A stretch of 8,055 nt of DNA from CBDUUP01 sp965370435 (GTDB lineage: Bacteria > Chloroflexota > Anaerolineae > Anaerolineales > UBA11579). The notes under the pieces were generated by a model that searched no databases, was not told the DNA's origin, and was given only the letters and a program-made list of their open reading frames with translations. Shown here in pieces: positions 1 to 5,168 of the stretch; positions within the stretch are counted from its first letter, which is position 1; the number at the start of each line of letters is the position of its first letter. The stretch covers positions 1 through 8,055 of the forward strand of contig CBDUUP010000204.1 of NCBI GenBank assembly GCA_965370435.1. Reading direction: 5' to 3'. The position numbers and the translations under genes were made by a program.

Positions 1-1060
1 GGGGGGTGGCGGTGGGGGGGATGTAGCAGAGGCCGGGTTCGTTTCCGACGGGGGTGAAGTTGTAGGCCCAGCGGCAGGAGTTGTCCAGGGAGGCCAGGTC
101 TTTGAGGGGGTAATCGGCGCTTCCGGAGGTGGGGGAACCGGCCTGGGCGAGGGTGAAGTGGTCGTTGTAGTCCAGCTTGCCGGGCTGCTGGGCGCCTTCG
201 TCGGACCAGACGCCCCAGAGGAAGGTGGAGGCGGAGGAGATGAGGGTGTATTTGAAGGCCACTTGGACGACGTTGGCGTTGGAGGGGAGCCGGCGTATCC
301 AGGCCAGGTCGGGGTCGGCGCCGATGCCCTGGCTGAGGTCGAAGACCAGGCCGTCGTAGCCGTTCCAGGCGGGGTTGGGGGCGTCGGCGTTCATGGGGGA
401 GGCGCCGCCCACGTCGCCGTTGGGGTCTCGCCAGGCGGTCATGCCGTCGGTGGTCCAGTCGGAGGCGTTGGGGACGGTTCCGATGATGAGCCAGTCGCCG
501 CGGCCGTCTTTGTTGAGGTCTATTTCGACGCCGTATTGGGCGGTGGAATCCTGGGGCGGGGAGCCTTCCAGGTAGACGTTGGCGTAGACCCAGCCGCCCT
601 CCACGTCGAGTTCGGCGCGGACGATGTCGAGGTAGTTCTGGTAGTCCATGACCTGGGAGGTGAAGGGACGCTCGAGGAGGTTGATGCTGAAGTTGTCGGC
701 GTTGGCGCGGCGCTCTGCGGCCAGGGCGGCGGAGGAGCGGTCGGTCATCCAGTAGTCGAGGGAGGCGGGGTTGCCGGGCTGGGTGGTGTGGACGATGGGG
801 GTGTTGGTGGGGGCGTCGGGGGGCGAGGTGGATGAGGGGACGGCGGTGGCGTCTGGGGGCGCGGTGGCGTCAGAGGAGGAAGAGGTTGGGTCTCCGGCTT
901 CGGCGTACATGGTGCCGGCGATGGAGGTGCGCAGGGCGGATTCGTCCGCCGGGGCCGGGGTGGGGGTGGGCGTGGCTGACGGCCCGCAGGCAAGGATGAC
1001 GAGGAAAAGTACGATGGCGAAGATGAATGCTCGATTGGGCGGGGATTTCTTTCTGGGCAT
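1..1060 (-). CDS. Exported lipoprotein with EF-hand-like calcium loop, partial at the window edge
   Basis: The frame is open from an ATG at 1060-1058 to the left edge, giving 353 visible residues with no stop. The start is supported by GGAGG (1069-1073, minus strand) 8 nt upstream. A basic N-terminus (MPRKK) and a hydrophobic stretch (about residues 11-24) end in ILAC at Cys25, a plausible lipobox, so the mature protein should be lipid-anchored outside the membrane. Residues 28-100 are a low-complexity Thr/Pro/Ser/Ala linker. A globular part follows (about 100-345), containing D181-x-N183-x-D185-G-x-x-D189, which matches an EF-hand or dockerin-type calcium loop, in a Trp/Tyr-rich beta context. 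The visible end (PPTATP) starts another Pro/Thr linker, so a further domain probably lies outside the window. Codons end overwhelmingly in C, unlike the adjacent operon. Nothing catalytic is visible. Reading frame and localisation are well supported; function is unknown. Confidence 0.88.
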   Translation of the reverse strand, partial: MPRKKSPPNRAFIFAIVLFLVILACGPSATPTPTPAPADESALRTSIAGTMYAEAGDPTSSSSDATAPPDATAVPSSTSPPDAPTNTPIVHTTQPGNPASLDYWMTDRSSAALAAERRANADNFSINLLERPFTSQVMDYQNYLDIVRAELDVEGGWVYANVYLEGSPPQDSTAQYGVEIDLNKDGRGDWLIIGTVPNASDWTTDGMTAWRDPNGDVGGASPMNADAPNPAWNGYDGLVFDLSQGIGADPDLAWIRRLPSNANVVQVAFKYTLISSASTFLWGVWSDEGAQQPGKLDYNDHFTLAQAGSPTSGSADYPLKDLASLDNSCRWAYNFTPVGNEPGLCYIPPTATP

Positions 1061-1159
1061 GAAGTCTTCCTCCAGGGAAGGGTGGGGGTTTGCTCGAATG
1101 CCGGTGATGGGGACGGCCGCAGGGGAGGCCGGGGCGATGTTGGGGCGGTGGGTGGTATA

Positions 1160-1188
1160 AGTTTACTGTGTTTGGGGGGAAAGGTCAA
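1160..1188 (-). promoter_or_regulatory. Predicted sigma70-type promoter of the left-edge lipoprotein gene
   Basis: On the minus strand, TTGACC (1188-1183, 5/6 to consensus) is separated by exactly 17 nt from TAAACT (1165-1160, 4/6). Transcription would start near 1153, leaving a leader of roughly 90 nt before the ATG at 1060. It is divergent from the promoter at 1256-1284. The -10 element is mediocre. Confidence 0.5.
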
Positions 1189-1244
1189 TTGTTTTTGGGG
1201 ATGAATGGGAGAGGATATGGGGGATTTGGAGGGTTTTTTTGGGG
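1174..1244 (+). other. G-run cluster between divergent promoters
   Basis: Runs of three or more G lie on the plus strand at 1174-1179, 1197-1200, 1207-1209, 1219-1223, 1231-1233 and 1241-1244. The last five are separated by only 6-9 nt of A/T-rich spacer. This pattern could fold as a long-loop G-quadruplex on the plus strand, upstream of the operon starting at 1322. It also marks the change from GC-rich to AT-rich DNA. The spacing is seen; folding is inference. Confidence 0.35.
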
Positions 1245-1255
1245 AGGAAATGTGA

Positions 1256-1284
1256 TTTACAGGGGATTTTTTGTGTGCTATACT
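1256..1284 (+). promoter_or_regulatory. Strong extended -10 promoter of the zinc-ribbon/membrane-protein operon
   Basis: TTTACA (1256-1261, 5/6 to TTGACA) is followed after exactly 17 nt by TATACT (1279-1284, 5/6 to TATAAT). The -10 is preceded by TGC (1276-1278), the extended -10 TGn motif. The predicted start near 1291 leaves a leader of about 30 nt before the ATG at 1322. This is one of the best promoters in the window and gives the operon its own transcription. No palindromic operator was seen over it. Confidence 0.72.
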
Positions 1285-1321
1285 GGATTACGTTACTTGA
1301 CGAGTTGGATTGGAGTGAATC

Positions 1322-1492
1322 ATGGGCAAAGTAAGTAGGTTGAGAGGAAAGTCTGATAATGAGGCTCCTGATGGTATGGAATGCCCCTATTGCTTATTAA
1401 AATTTAAAAAATATAAAATAGAAAAGAAGAATGGGAAAGCTATAAAAAAGTGTCCTTATTGTAAACGAGAAATATCGGATACAGATTCTTGA
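1322..1492 (+). CDS. 56-aa zinc-ribbon miniprotein (two CPYC knuckles)
   Basis: A small gene with ATG at 1322, GGAG 6 nt upstream (1312-1315) and TGA at 1490-1492. The product has a basic N-terminus (MGKVSRLRGK), then C21-P-Y-C24, a 19-residue Lys-rich loop, and C44-P-Y-C47, ending shortly after in ISDTDS. Two CPxC knuckles at this spacing are the signature of a zinc ribbon, with four cysteines holding one zinc ion. There is no signal peptide or membrane segment, so it should be cytosolic, where such folds bind nucleic acid or a protein partner. It lies directly behind the promoter at 1256-1284 and only 20 nt before the membrane-protein gene, so the two are probably co-transcribed. Both share an AT-rich, AAA/ATA-type codon use foreign to the GC-rich neighbours. 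The fold call is strong; the function is unknown. Confidence 0.85.
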   Translation: MGKVSRLRGKSDNEAPDGMECPYCLLKFKKYKIEKKNGKAIKKCPYCKREISDTDS

Positions 1493-1512
1493 CATAATAG
1501 AATGGATTAACA

Positions 1513-2598
1513 GTGAATGATAGTTTAATTAAAGATATCGGTCGATCATATCTTGTTTCATCATTATTGCCAGCATCGGTAATTACAGTGTTGGCAATAA
1601 TCGTTTTTTATGATCTTATCCCAGAAGATATCAAGAGTTATTGGGTGGAGGGTACGTTACCGGTTAGTAGTATCGGGTTTATTTTTGTTGTCTTTACAAC
1701 ATGGGCAGGGTTCATGTTGTATAGTGCCCAAGGTTTTATTGTCCAATTATTCGAAGGTTACAATTTACCTAAAAAACTAAGGAAATTCCTAATTAAACGT
1801 AAAAAGAAATTCTATAGTAAAAAGGTTAGGAATCTATTTATGTATACTAAATTATCTGATATGAAGCAGACAAAGGATGTTAAGAATCAAATCAAGCAAA
1901 TATCAGACTTCGCTCGTGATGAGTTGATAAAACACGGTTATGAGGTTCCAGTTAAGGAAGGGAAAATATTGCCGACTCGGCTGGGAAACGTTCTCAGAGC
2001 TAGTGAAAATTATCCAAATAGAAGATATGGTTTGGATGGTGTAGATATGTGGCCTCGTCTCGTTGCGATTTTACCAGATGATTTCGTCGCTGCTCTTGAA
2101 GAGCAAAATAATAGATTTATGTTTTTGATAAATTCTTCCTTGGTAATATGGTTTCTTGTGTTATGTTGTCTGTTAGTTTTATTAGTAACGACAATGATTT
2201 TGTTTTATAATTTAATTTGTACCGGTGGTGAGGGGATTATGGGTGGAATCTGTACTTATAGTTCTACAATGATCATTCCTGATTTGGTTAGATCCATTCT
2301 TTTACGCCTAATTATTGGTAGTATGTTAGCATTAGTGGCTTACGCTTTGTATAGTTTTGGGGTTGAAGCGGCAAGTGATTTTAGCTGTTTTATTAGATCA
2401 GGTTATGATCTTTATCGTTTTGATTTACTCAAACAATTGAAGTTTGATATGCCTGATACACTAGAAATTGAACAAGGTGTATGGAAACAAATCAGCGATT
2501 TCTTTTTGACTGATGAGTTATTTAGGAAAAAGGAGTTCCGCTATTCGTTCACTGAAACCAGTCAAAAGGGCGGAGAAAAAGGGGATAAGAAAAGTTAG
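1513..2598 (+). CDS. 361-aa four-helix membrane protein of unknown function
   Basis: The gene starts at GTG 1513. An in-frame TAG at 1498-1500 rules out a longer form, and the next ATG would remove the first helix. The ribosome site is weak (GGA at 1504-1506), suggesting coupling to the zinc-ribbon gene 20 nt upstream. Predicted membrane segments lie at about 17-36, 52-71, 203-234 and 261-283. Between helices 2 and 3 is a long, Lys-rich, probably cytosolic region (about 75-200) containing P-T-R-L-G-N (154-159) and Y-G-L-D-G-V-D-M-W-P-R-L (172-183). After helix 4 comes S-G-Y-D-L-Y-R-F-D-L-L-K (296-307), then a soluble tail. I associate these motifs, from memory, with unnamed bacterial membrane proteins; no enzyme signature is visible. 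GC content is roughly in the mid-30s percent by eye, far below the flanks, which suggests acquisition. It ends 3 nt before the converging gene, with no terminator seen. Confidence 0.88.
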   Translation: MNDSLIKDIGRSYLVSSLLPASVITVLAIIVFYDLIPEDIKSYWVEGTLPVSSIGFIFVVFTTWAGFMLYSAQGFIVQLFEGYNLPKKLRKFLIKRKKKFYSKKVRNLFMYTKLSDMKQTKDVKNQIKQISDFARDELIKHGYEVPVKEGKILPTRLGNVLRASENYPNRRYGLDGVDMWPRLVAILPDDFVAALEEQNNRFMFLINSSLVIWFLVLCCLLVLLVTTMILFYNLICTGGEGIMGGICTYSSTMIIPDLVRSILLRLIIGSMLALVAYALYSFGVEAASDFSCFIRSGYDLYRFDLLKQLKFDMPDTLEIEQGVWKQISDFFLTDELFRKKEFRYSFTETSQKGGEKGDKKS

Positions 2599-2601
2599 CT
2601 G

Positions 2602-3021
2602 TTAATATACTAAAGCCGCAAATGCAAATATAGTCTCCCCGATGAATTTGATTGTCTCCCATTCGATTTCGTGAACCGCCATCCTGCCATCGTCAATTAC
2701 TCCCAGCCAGAGGGTTAGGGGTTCATCATCTGTGCCGCCATCGTGGAGTTCGATTTCGGTGAGATCGTCTGTGGCGCGGACTTCGATGGAGGCGGGTTGG
2801 CTGAAGACCTCGGCGAATTCGCCATCATCTTGATCGGTCAAAGCCCGCCTCGCGGCGAGCGAAGGCGCTAGGCGGTAATCGCGGATGAAGATATTACTCT
2901 CTGGACATCCGACGTAGTAGGTGACCGGGATCTCAGATGCGCCGTTGGAAGGTTCGAGGGCTTCTAAGCCTTGAAGGTAAACTTGGGCGCTGCCGCGGTA
3001 TTGTAGGGGGAGTGAGGACAT
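2602..3021 (-). CDS. Strongly acidic 139-aa orphan protein
   Basis: ATG at 3021-3019 is preceded by AGGAG (3030-3034, minus strand) at 8 nt, and the gene ends with TAA at 2604-2602. The 139-aa product has no signal peptide or transmembrane helix, although its last residues (FIGETIFAFAALVY) are hydrophobic. It is very acidic: about 25 Asp/Glu against about 8 Arg/Lys. Acidic clusters are T-D-Q-D-D near residue 62, and T-D-D-L-T-E-I-E-L-H-D with G-T-D-D-E-P in the second half. I do not recognise the family. The charge would fit a small DNA-mimic or anti-restriction type protein, but that is speculation. It is a single-gene unit with its own promoter (3071-3099) and two LexA-like palindromes in its control region. 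Base composition is intermediate between the AT-rich operon and the GC-rich flanks. The gene call is solid; the function is unknown. Confidence 0.8.
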   Translation of the reverse strand: MSSLPLQYRGSAQVYLQGLEALEPSNGASEIPVTYYVGCPESNIFIRDYRLAPSLAARRALTDQDDGEFAEVFSQPASIEVRATDDLTEIELHDGGTDDEPLTLWLGVIDDGRMAVHEIEWETIKFIGETIFAFAALVY

Positions 3022-3033
3022 GGTATAATCTCC

Positions 3034-3049
3034 TAGAACATATTTTCTA
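3034..3049. promoter_or_regulatory. Operator-like palindrome 1 (GAAC-N4-type), in the leader
   Basis: TAGAACATATTTTCTA is a 16-bp imperfect palindrome. It differs at one position from the ideal TAGAACATATGTTCTA, whose core GAAC-ATAT-GTTC has the form of the DinR/LexA box of Gram-positive bacteria. It abuts the ribosome binding site of the 139-aa gene. A protein bound here would sit just downstream of the predicted transcription start. Confidence 0.5.
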
Positions 3050-3070
3050 TTTCAAAGGTGCCTGTCGGTA

Positions 3071-3099
3071 AGAATAGCACATATGTTCTATATTGTCAA
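3071..3099 (-). promoter_or_regulatory. Sigma70-type promoter of the 139-aa orphan gene
   Basis: On the minus strand, a perfect TTGACA (3099-3094) is followed after 17 nt by TATTCT (3076-3071, 4/6). The -10 is preceded by TGC, an extended -10 element. The predicted start is near 3064, giving a leader of about 43 nt. The palindrome at 3075-3090 fills the spacer and touches the -10, a classic repressor position. Confidence 0.68.
3075..3090. promoter_or_regulatory. Operator-like palindrome 2 (GAAC-N4-type), over the promoter spacer
   Basis: Read on the minus strand this is TAGAACATATGTGCTA, one base from the ideal TAGAACATATGTTCTA. Its first 10 bases are identical to those of the palindrome at 3034-3049, read from the other strand. 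The two centres are 41 bp apart, close to four helical turns, on which a repressor could bind cooperatively. A LexA-type repressor is the leading inference. Confidence 0.55.
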
Positions 3100-3145
3100 G
3101 GTTATAACATTAGAGAAATTAAAGTTTCTTCGAGCTTCTATAATC

Positions 3146-3172
3146 AAAAACCCCCGCTCATACGGGCGGGGG
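3146..3172 (-). terminator. Rho-independent terminator of the 507-aa lipoprotein gene
   Basis: On the minus strand CCCCCGC (3172-3166) pairs with GCGGGGG (3157-3151) across an 8-nt loop and runs straight into TTTTT (3150-3146). It lies 27 nt beyond the stop codon of the gene ending at 3199. It also shields the orphan-gene promoter from read-through. On the plus strand the stem is followed by CTTCCTTTT, so weak bidirectional activity is possible. Confidence 0.85.
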
Positions 3173-3198
3173 CTTCCTTTTAAAGGGATCCTCACTCG

Positions 3199-4722
3199 TT
3201 ACTGAAGGATTTCAAATCGCGTCACTTGAATGCTGGTAGCATTCATTCCCATGACCCCGGCGGAGATTTCGCCCCAGATACGGACGGTTGCGCCGGTGTC
3301 GCGCAGAGTTTCGAGCTGGGCGGCGAGTTCGGGGTCGGCGCTGTCCAGACTGTAGTATATGGGGAAGGGACCCTCGGTGGTGACCAGGACGGTGAACAAG
3401 CCCATATTGAAAGCGCTGCTGACCAGAATGCCCTCCCAACCTTCTACCGGTTCGGGATCGTAGAACTCGCCAGGTCCGTCCACTCGCAGGCGGGAGACGG
3501 TGAGCTGGCAGATCAGGTCGGTGAGGAGGTTGCAGGTGAGGGTGCCCCAGAAATTGGCTTCCTGGTTGGTGTCTTTGAGGGCTGCGATCTCGCTCTGGAC
3601 GGTGGCGTTGGCCCCAGATAGACCGACAACACCGCCGAAAGGTAGGACCAGGACGGCTTCAAAATCAGACCAAGGCCCGAGGATTGTGTGCACCTGGCCG
3701 TACCAGGCAACGACAGGCATTTCGGGGGGAGCGGTACGTACCTCTACGACTTCTAATTCGGTCACCTGAAGCTGGCTCCCGTTCACGTCGGGGACGCCGG
3801 TGACCAACTGCCCGGATATACGGATGATGCTGCCGGTATCGCTCAGGCTCTGTAGTTGGGCGGCCATCTCGCTCTCCGGGCCGTCCAGGGCAGCCAGGCC
3901 GTAGCGTGTGGGTATGGGGCCGGTGAGGACTAAGGTCTCGGTCAGACCGCCGTTGAAGATGCCGCTGACGACCCTGCCTTCCAGATTCTCGATGGGTTCG
4001 GGGTCAGTGGTGGTCGCTCCTGCCCGGAGACGGGTCACCAGAAGCTCGCAGCCGTTGAAGGCTGGAACCTCGCAGGTGAGGGTACCCCAGAAGTGGGCGT
4101 ACTTGCCGGGTTCGGCCTTATCCCGCAGCCCGACGATCTGGGCTTCCAGGTCGGCGTCGGCGCCGGTGAGGCCAAATGCGCCGCCGGATTGGAAGAGGAC
4201 GTAATCGTCAAACTGGCCCTCGGGGGGTAGGCTGTACACCGCGCCCCGCCAGCCGATCACCTGGATTTCGGAAACATCTGTAGCGGTCTCCTCGGTGACT
4301 TGCCCTTCAGCGTCCACCGTGCCCATCCACTCGAACCCGGTGGACGAGTTGGTGAGGGTGACTTGGTAGACGACCATATCCGGAGCTACGACGGGGGCGA
4401 TGATGGTGATAACCCAATCTCCGGCAGAAAAGCGGTAATGCATCGCGCCGATCAAGCCCTCTGCGGTGACGATCTCCCCCGCCCAGTCCAGGCTTGGGGG
4501 AGGCGCATCGCTGCCGTAGAGATTGGCGACGTAGTTCAGGGCCAGGTCACGAGCTGCCAACACCTCTGTTGGGATCTCGTCGGCCCTGGGAGTGGCTTCT
4601 GGTTGGAGAGTGTCTTCCGCTGTGGGAGTTTCCTCAATGCCGAATTGAAAGGTTCCACAGGCTGAGGTAAATAGCAAAGCCAGGATCATGAAACCGGATG
4701 CAAAAACTTTTTTCGAAAACAT
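3199..4722 (-). CDS. 507-aa lipoprotein with tandem ABAB repeat domains
   Basis: The start is ATG 4722-4720, with GGAGG (4729-4733) 6 nt upstream. A signal peptide (MFSKK, then a hydrophobic core to residue 21) ends in TSAC at Cys22, so this is a probable lipoprotein exposed outside the membrane. After an acidic Pro/Thr linker (23-50) comes a first domain (about 52-145; DLALNYVANLYG, AGDWVITI, V-V-A-P-D-M-V-V-Y-Q) of a type I recall in Chloroflexota lipoproteins. The rest is a tandem duplication. A-type units (about 154-235 and 336-415) carry H/N-F-W-G-T-L-T-C with a second Cys eight residues on (C217/C225 and C397/C405), probably disulfides. B-type units (about 244-327 and 425-507) carry D-T-G-(x)3-R-I-(S/W)-G. 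The strand pattern suggests small beta-barrel (OB-like) modules, but the fold is inferred. No catalytic motif is visible. It is a single-gene unit with a terminator at 3146-3172; no convincing promoter was found. Confidence 0.9.
   Translation of the reverse strand: MFSKKVFASGFMILALLFTSACGTFQFGIEETPTAEDTLQPEATPRADEIPTEVLAARDLALNYVANLYGSDAPPPSLDWAGEIVTAEGLIGAMHYRFSAGDWVITIIAPVVAPDMVVYQVTLTNSSTGFEWMGTVDAEGQVTEETATDVSEIQVIGWRGAVYSLPPEGQFDDYVLFQSGGAFGLTGADADLEAQIVGLRDKAEPGKYAHFWGTLTCEVPAFNGCELLVTRLRAGATTTDPEPIENLEGRVVSGIFNGGLTETLVLTGPIPTRYGLAALDGPESEMAAQLQSLSDTGSIIRISGQLVTGVPDVNGSQLQVTELEVVEVRTAPPEMPVVAWYGQVHTILGPWSDFEAVLVLPFGGVVGLSGANATVQSEIAALKDTNQEANFWGTLTCNLLTDLICQLTVSRLRVDGPGEFYDPEPVEGWEGILVSSAFNMGLFTVLVTTEGPFPIYYSLDSADPELAAQLETLRDTGATVRIWGEISAGVMGMNATSIQVTRFEILQ
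3202..4263 (-). repeat. Tandem coding duplication within the 507-aa lipoprotein gene
   Basis: Two copies of about 172 residues (residues 154-327 at 4263-3742 and 336-507 at 3717-3202) share the same order of motifs: W-(R/Y)-G-(A/Q)-V, G-L-(T/S)-G-A, F-W-G-T-L-T-C, D-P-E-P-(I/V)-E, A-A-Q-L, D-T-G, and (V/I)-x-V-T near the end. Conservation is at protein level, and DNA identity is modest, so this is an old duplication rather than a recent or unstable repeat. Confidence 0.8.
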
Positions 4723-4786
4723 GGTAAACCTCCGGTAAATTCTATTCGCGGTGTTGTATCCTCAATGTATTGATATTGCTAAAAGG

Positions 4787-4826
4787 ATAACACTGCCGTG
4801 TTACCAGGGTATGGCAGAGGTGTTAT
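4787..4826. repeat. Imperfect inverted repeat in the divergent intergenic region
   Basis: ATAACAC-TGCC (4787-4797) pairs with GGCA-gag-GTGTTAT (4813-4826): eleven base pairs interrupted by a 3-nt bulge, with a 15-nt loop. It lies 55-100 bp upstream of the lipoprotein ribosome site at 4729-4733 and could be an operator or an RNA hairpin in that gene's leader. It is not followed by a T-run on either strand, so a terminator is unlikely. Confidence 0.4.
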
Positions 4827-4859
4827 GGGTCGGTTGCAACGCGTTACCAATTTGTTACC
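4800..4859 (+). repeat. Helically phased GTTACC-type direct repeats
   Basis: GTTACC occurs at 4800-4805, 4843-4848 and 4854-4859, with a degenerate GTTATG at 4822-4827. Start-to-start steps are 22, 21 and 11 bp, close to two, two and one helical turns, placing all copies on one face of the DNA. This is the layout of winged-helix response-regulator sites. On the minus strand the array reads GGTAAC and lies upstream of the 507-aa lipoprotein gene. The regulator is unknown. Confidence 0.4.
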
Positions 4860-4900
4860 GCCCTCAGTTTAAGTTTAGCCCCTTTGATAGATGAACAAAG

Positions 4901-4959
4901 TGTCAACTGTCATGATTAGGATGGTGCGAATGTCATAGGGTTGGGATATCAGTTGTCAT
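4901..4959 (+). repeat. TGTCAT direct repeats at exact 23-bp steps
   Basis: TGTCAT occurs at 4908-4913, 4931-4936 and 4954-4959, exactly 23 bp apart, with an extra TGTCAA at 4901-4906. The first and third copies also share upstream bases (TCAAC and TCAGT). TGTCA is the core of PhoB-type half-sites, but those are spaced 11 bp. The array ends 90 bp upstream of the -35 element at 5049 and may be an activator or repressor site for the propeller gene. Confidence 0.4.
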
Positions 4960-5048
4960 CCGACCGTGGAAGCCGATGTTGATTTGCCTCCACTGTTCGT
5001 ATTTGAGGTTAATTCCGGTAAAACAGGCAAATGTGGAAGTGCGCCTGC

Positions 5049-5076
5049 TTGACTTTCCGGGAGATAATTCTATAAT
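5049..5076 (+). promoter_or_regulatory. Strong sigma70-type promoter of the BNR propeller gene
   Basis: TTGACT (5049-5054, 5/6 to consensus) and a perfect TATAAT (5071-5076) are separated by 16 nt. The predicted start near 5083 leaves a leader of about 86 nt before the ATG at 5169. The leader holds no clear riboswitch or hairpin. Confidence 0.7.
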
Positions 5077-5168
5077 GAGGGAGGTGGATCATGTAACTGG
5101 GCGTTCCACTTACAACGAAGTTCAACCCAGGCGGAAGATTCCATACCATATCATGAGGAGTATACGTT

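Noticed and set aside
158..835. 225-codon open frame on the plus strand in the first kilobase
   Set aside because: Gly/Val-rich antisense shadow of the minus-strand lipoprotein, which has a signal peptide, lipobox, calcium loop, promoter and SD.
4739..4761. TTGAGG/TAGAAT promoter for the 507-aa lipoprotein on the minus strand
   Set aside because: The spacer is only 15 nt, and the predicted start would fall within the ribosome binding site; no better pair was found by eye.
4787..4826. Intergenic hairpin as a transcription terminator
   Set aside because: No T-run follows the stem on either strand, and it lies between divergent genes where no transcript needs ending.
5079..5096. GGGAGG followed by ATG-TAA, a possible start-stop regulatory element in the propeller gene leader
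   Set aside because: The predicted transcription start (about 5083) falls inside the GGGAGG, so the transcript would lack a full ribosome site.
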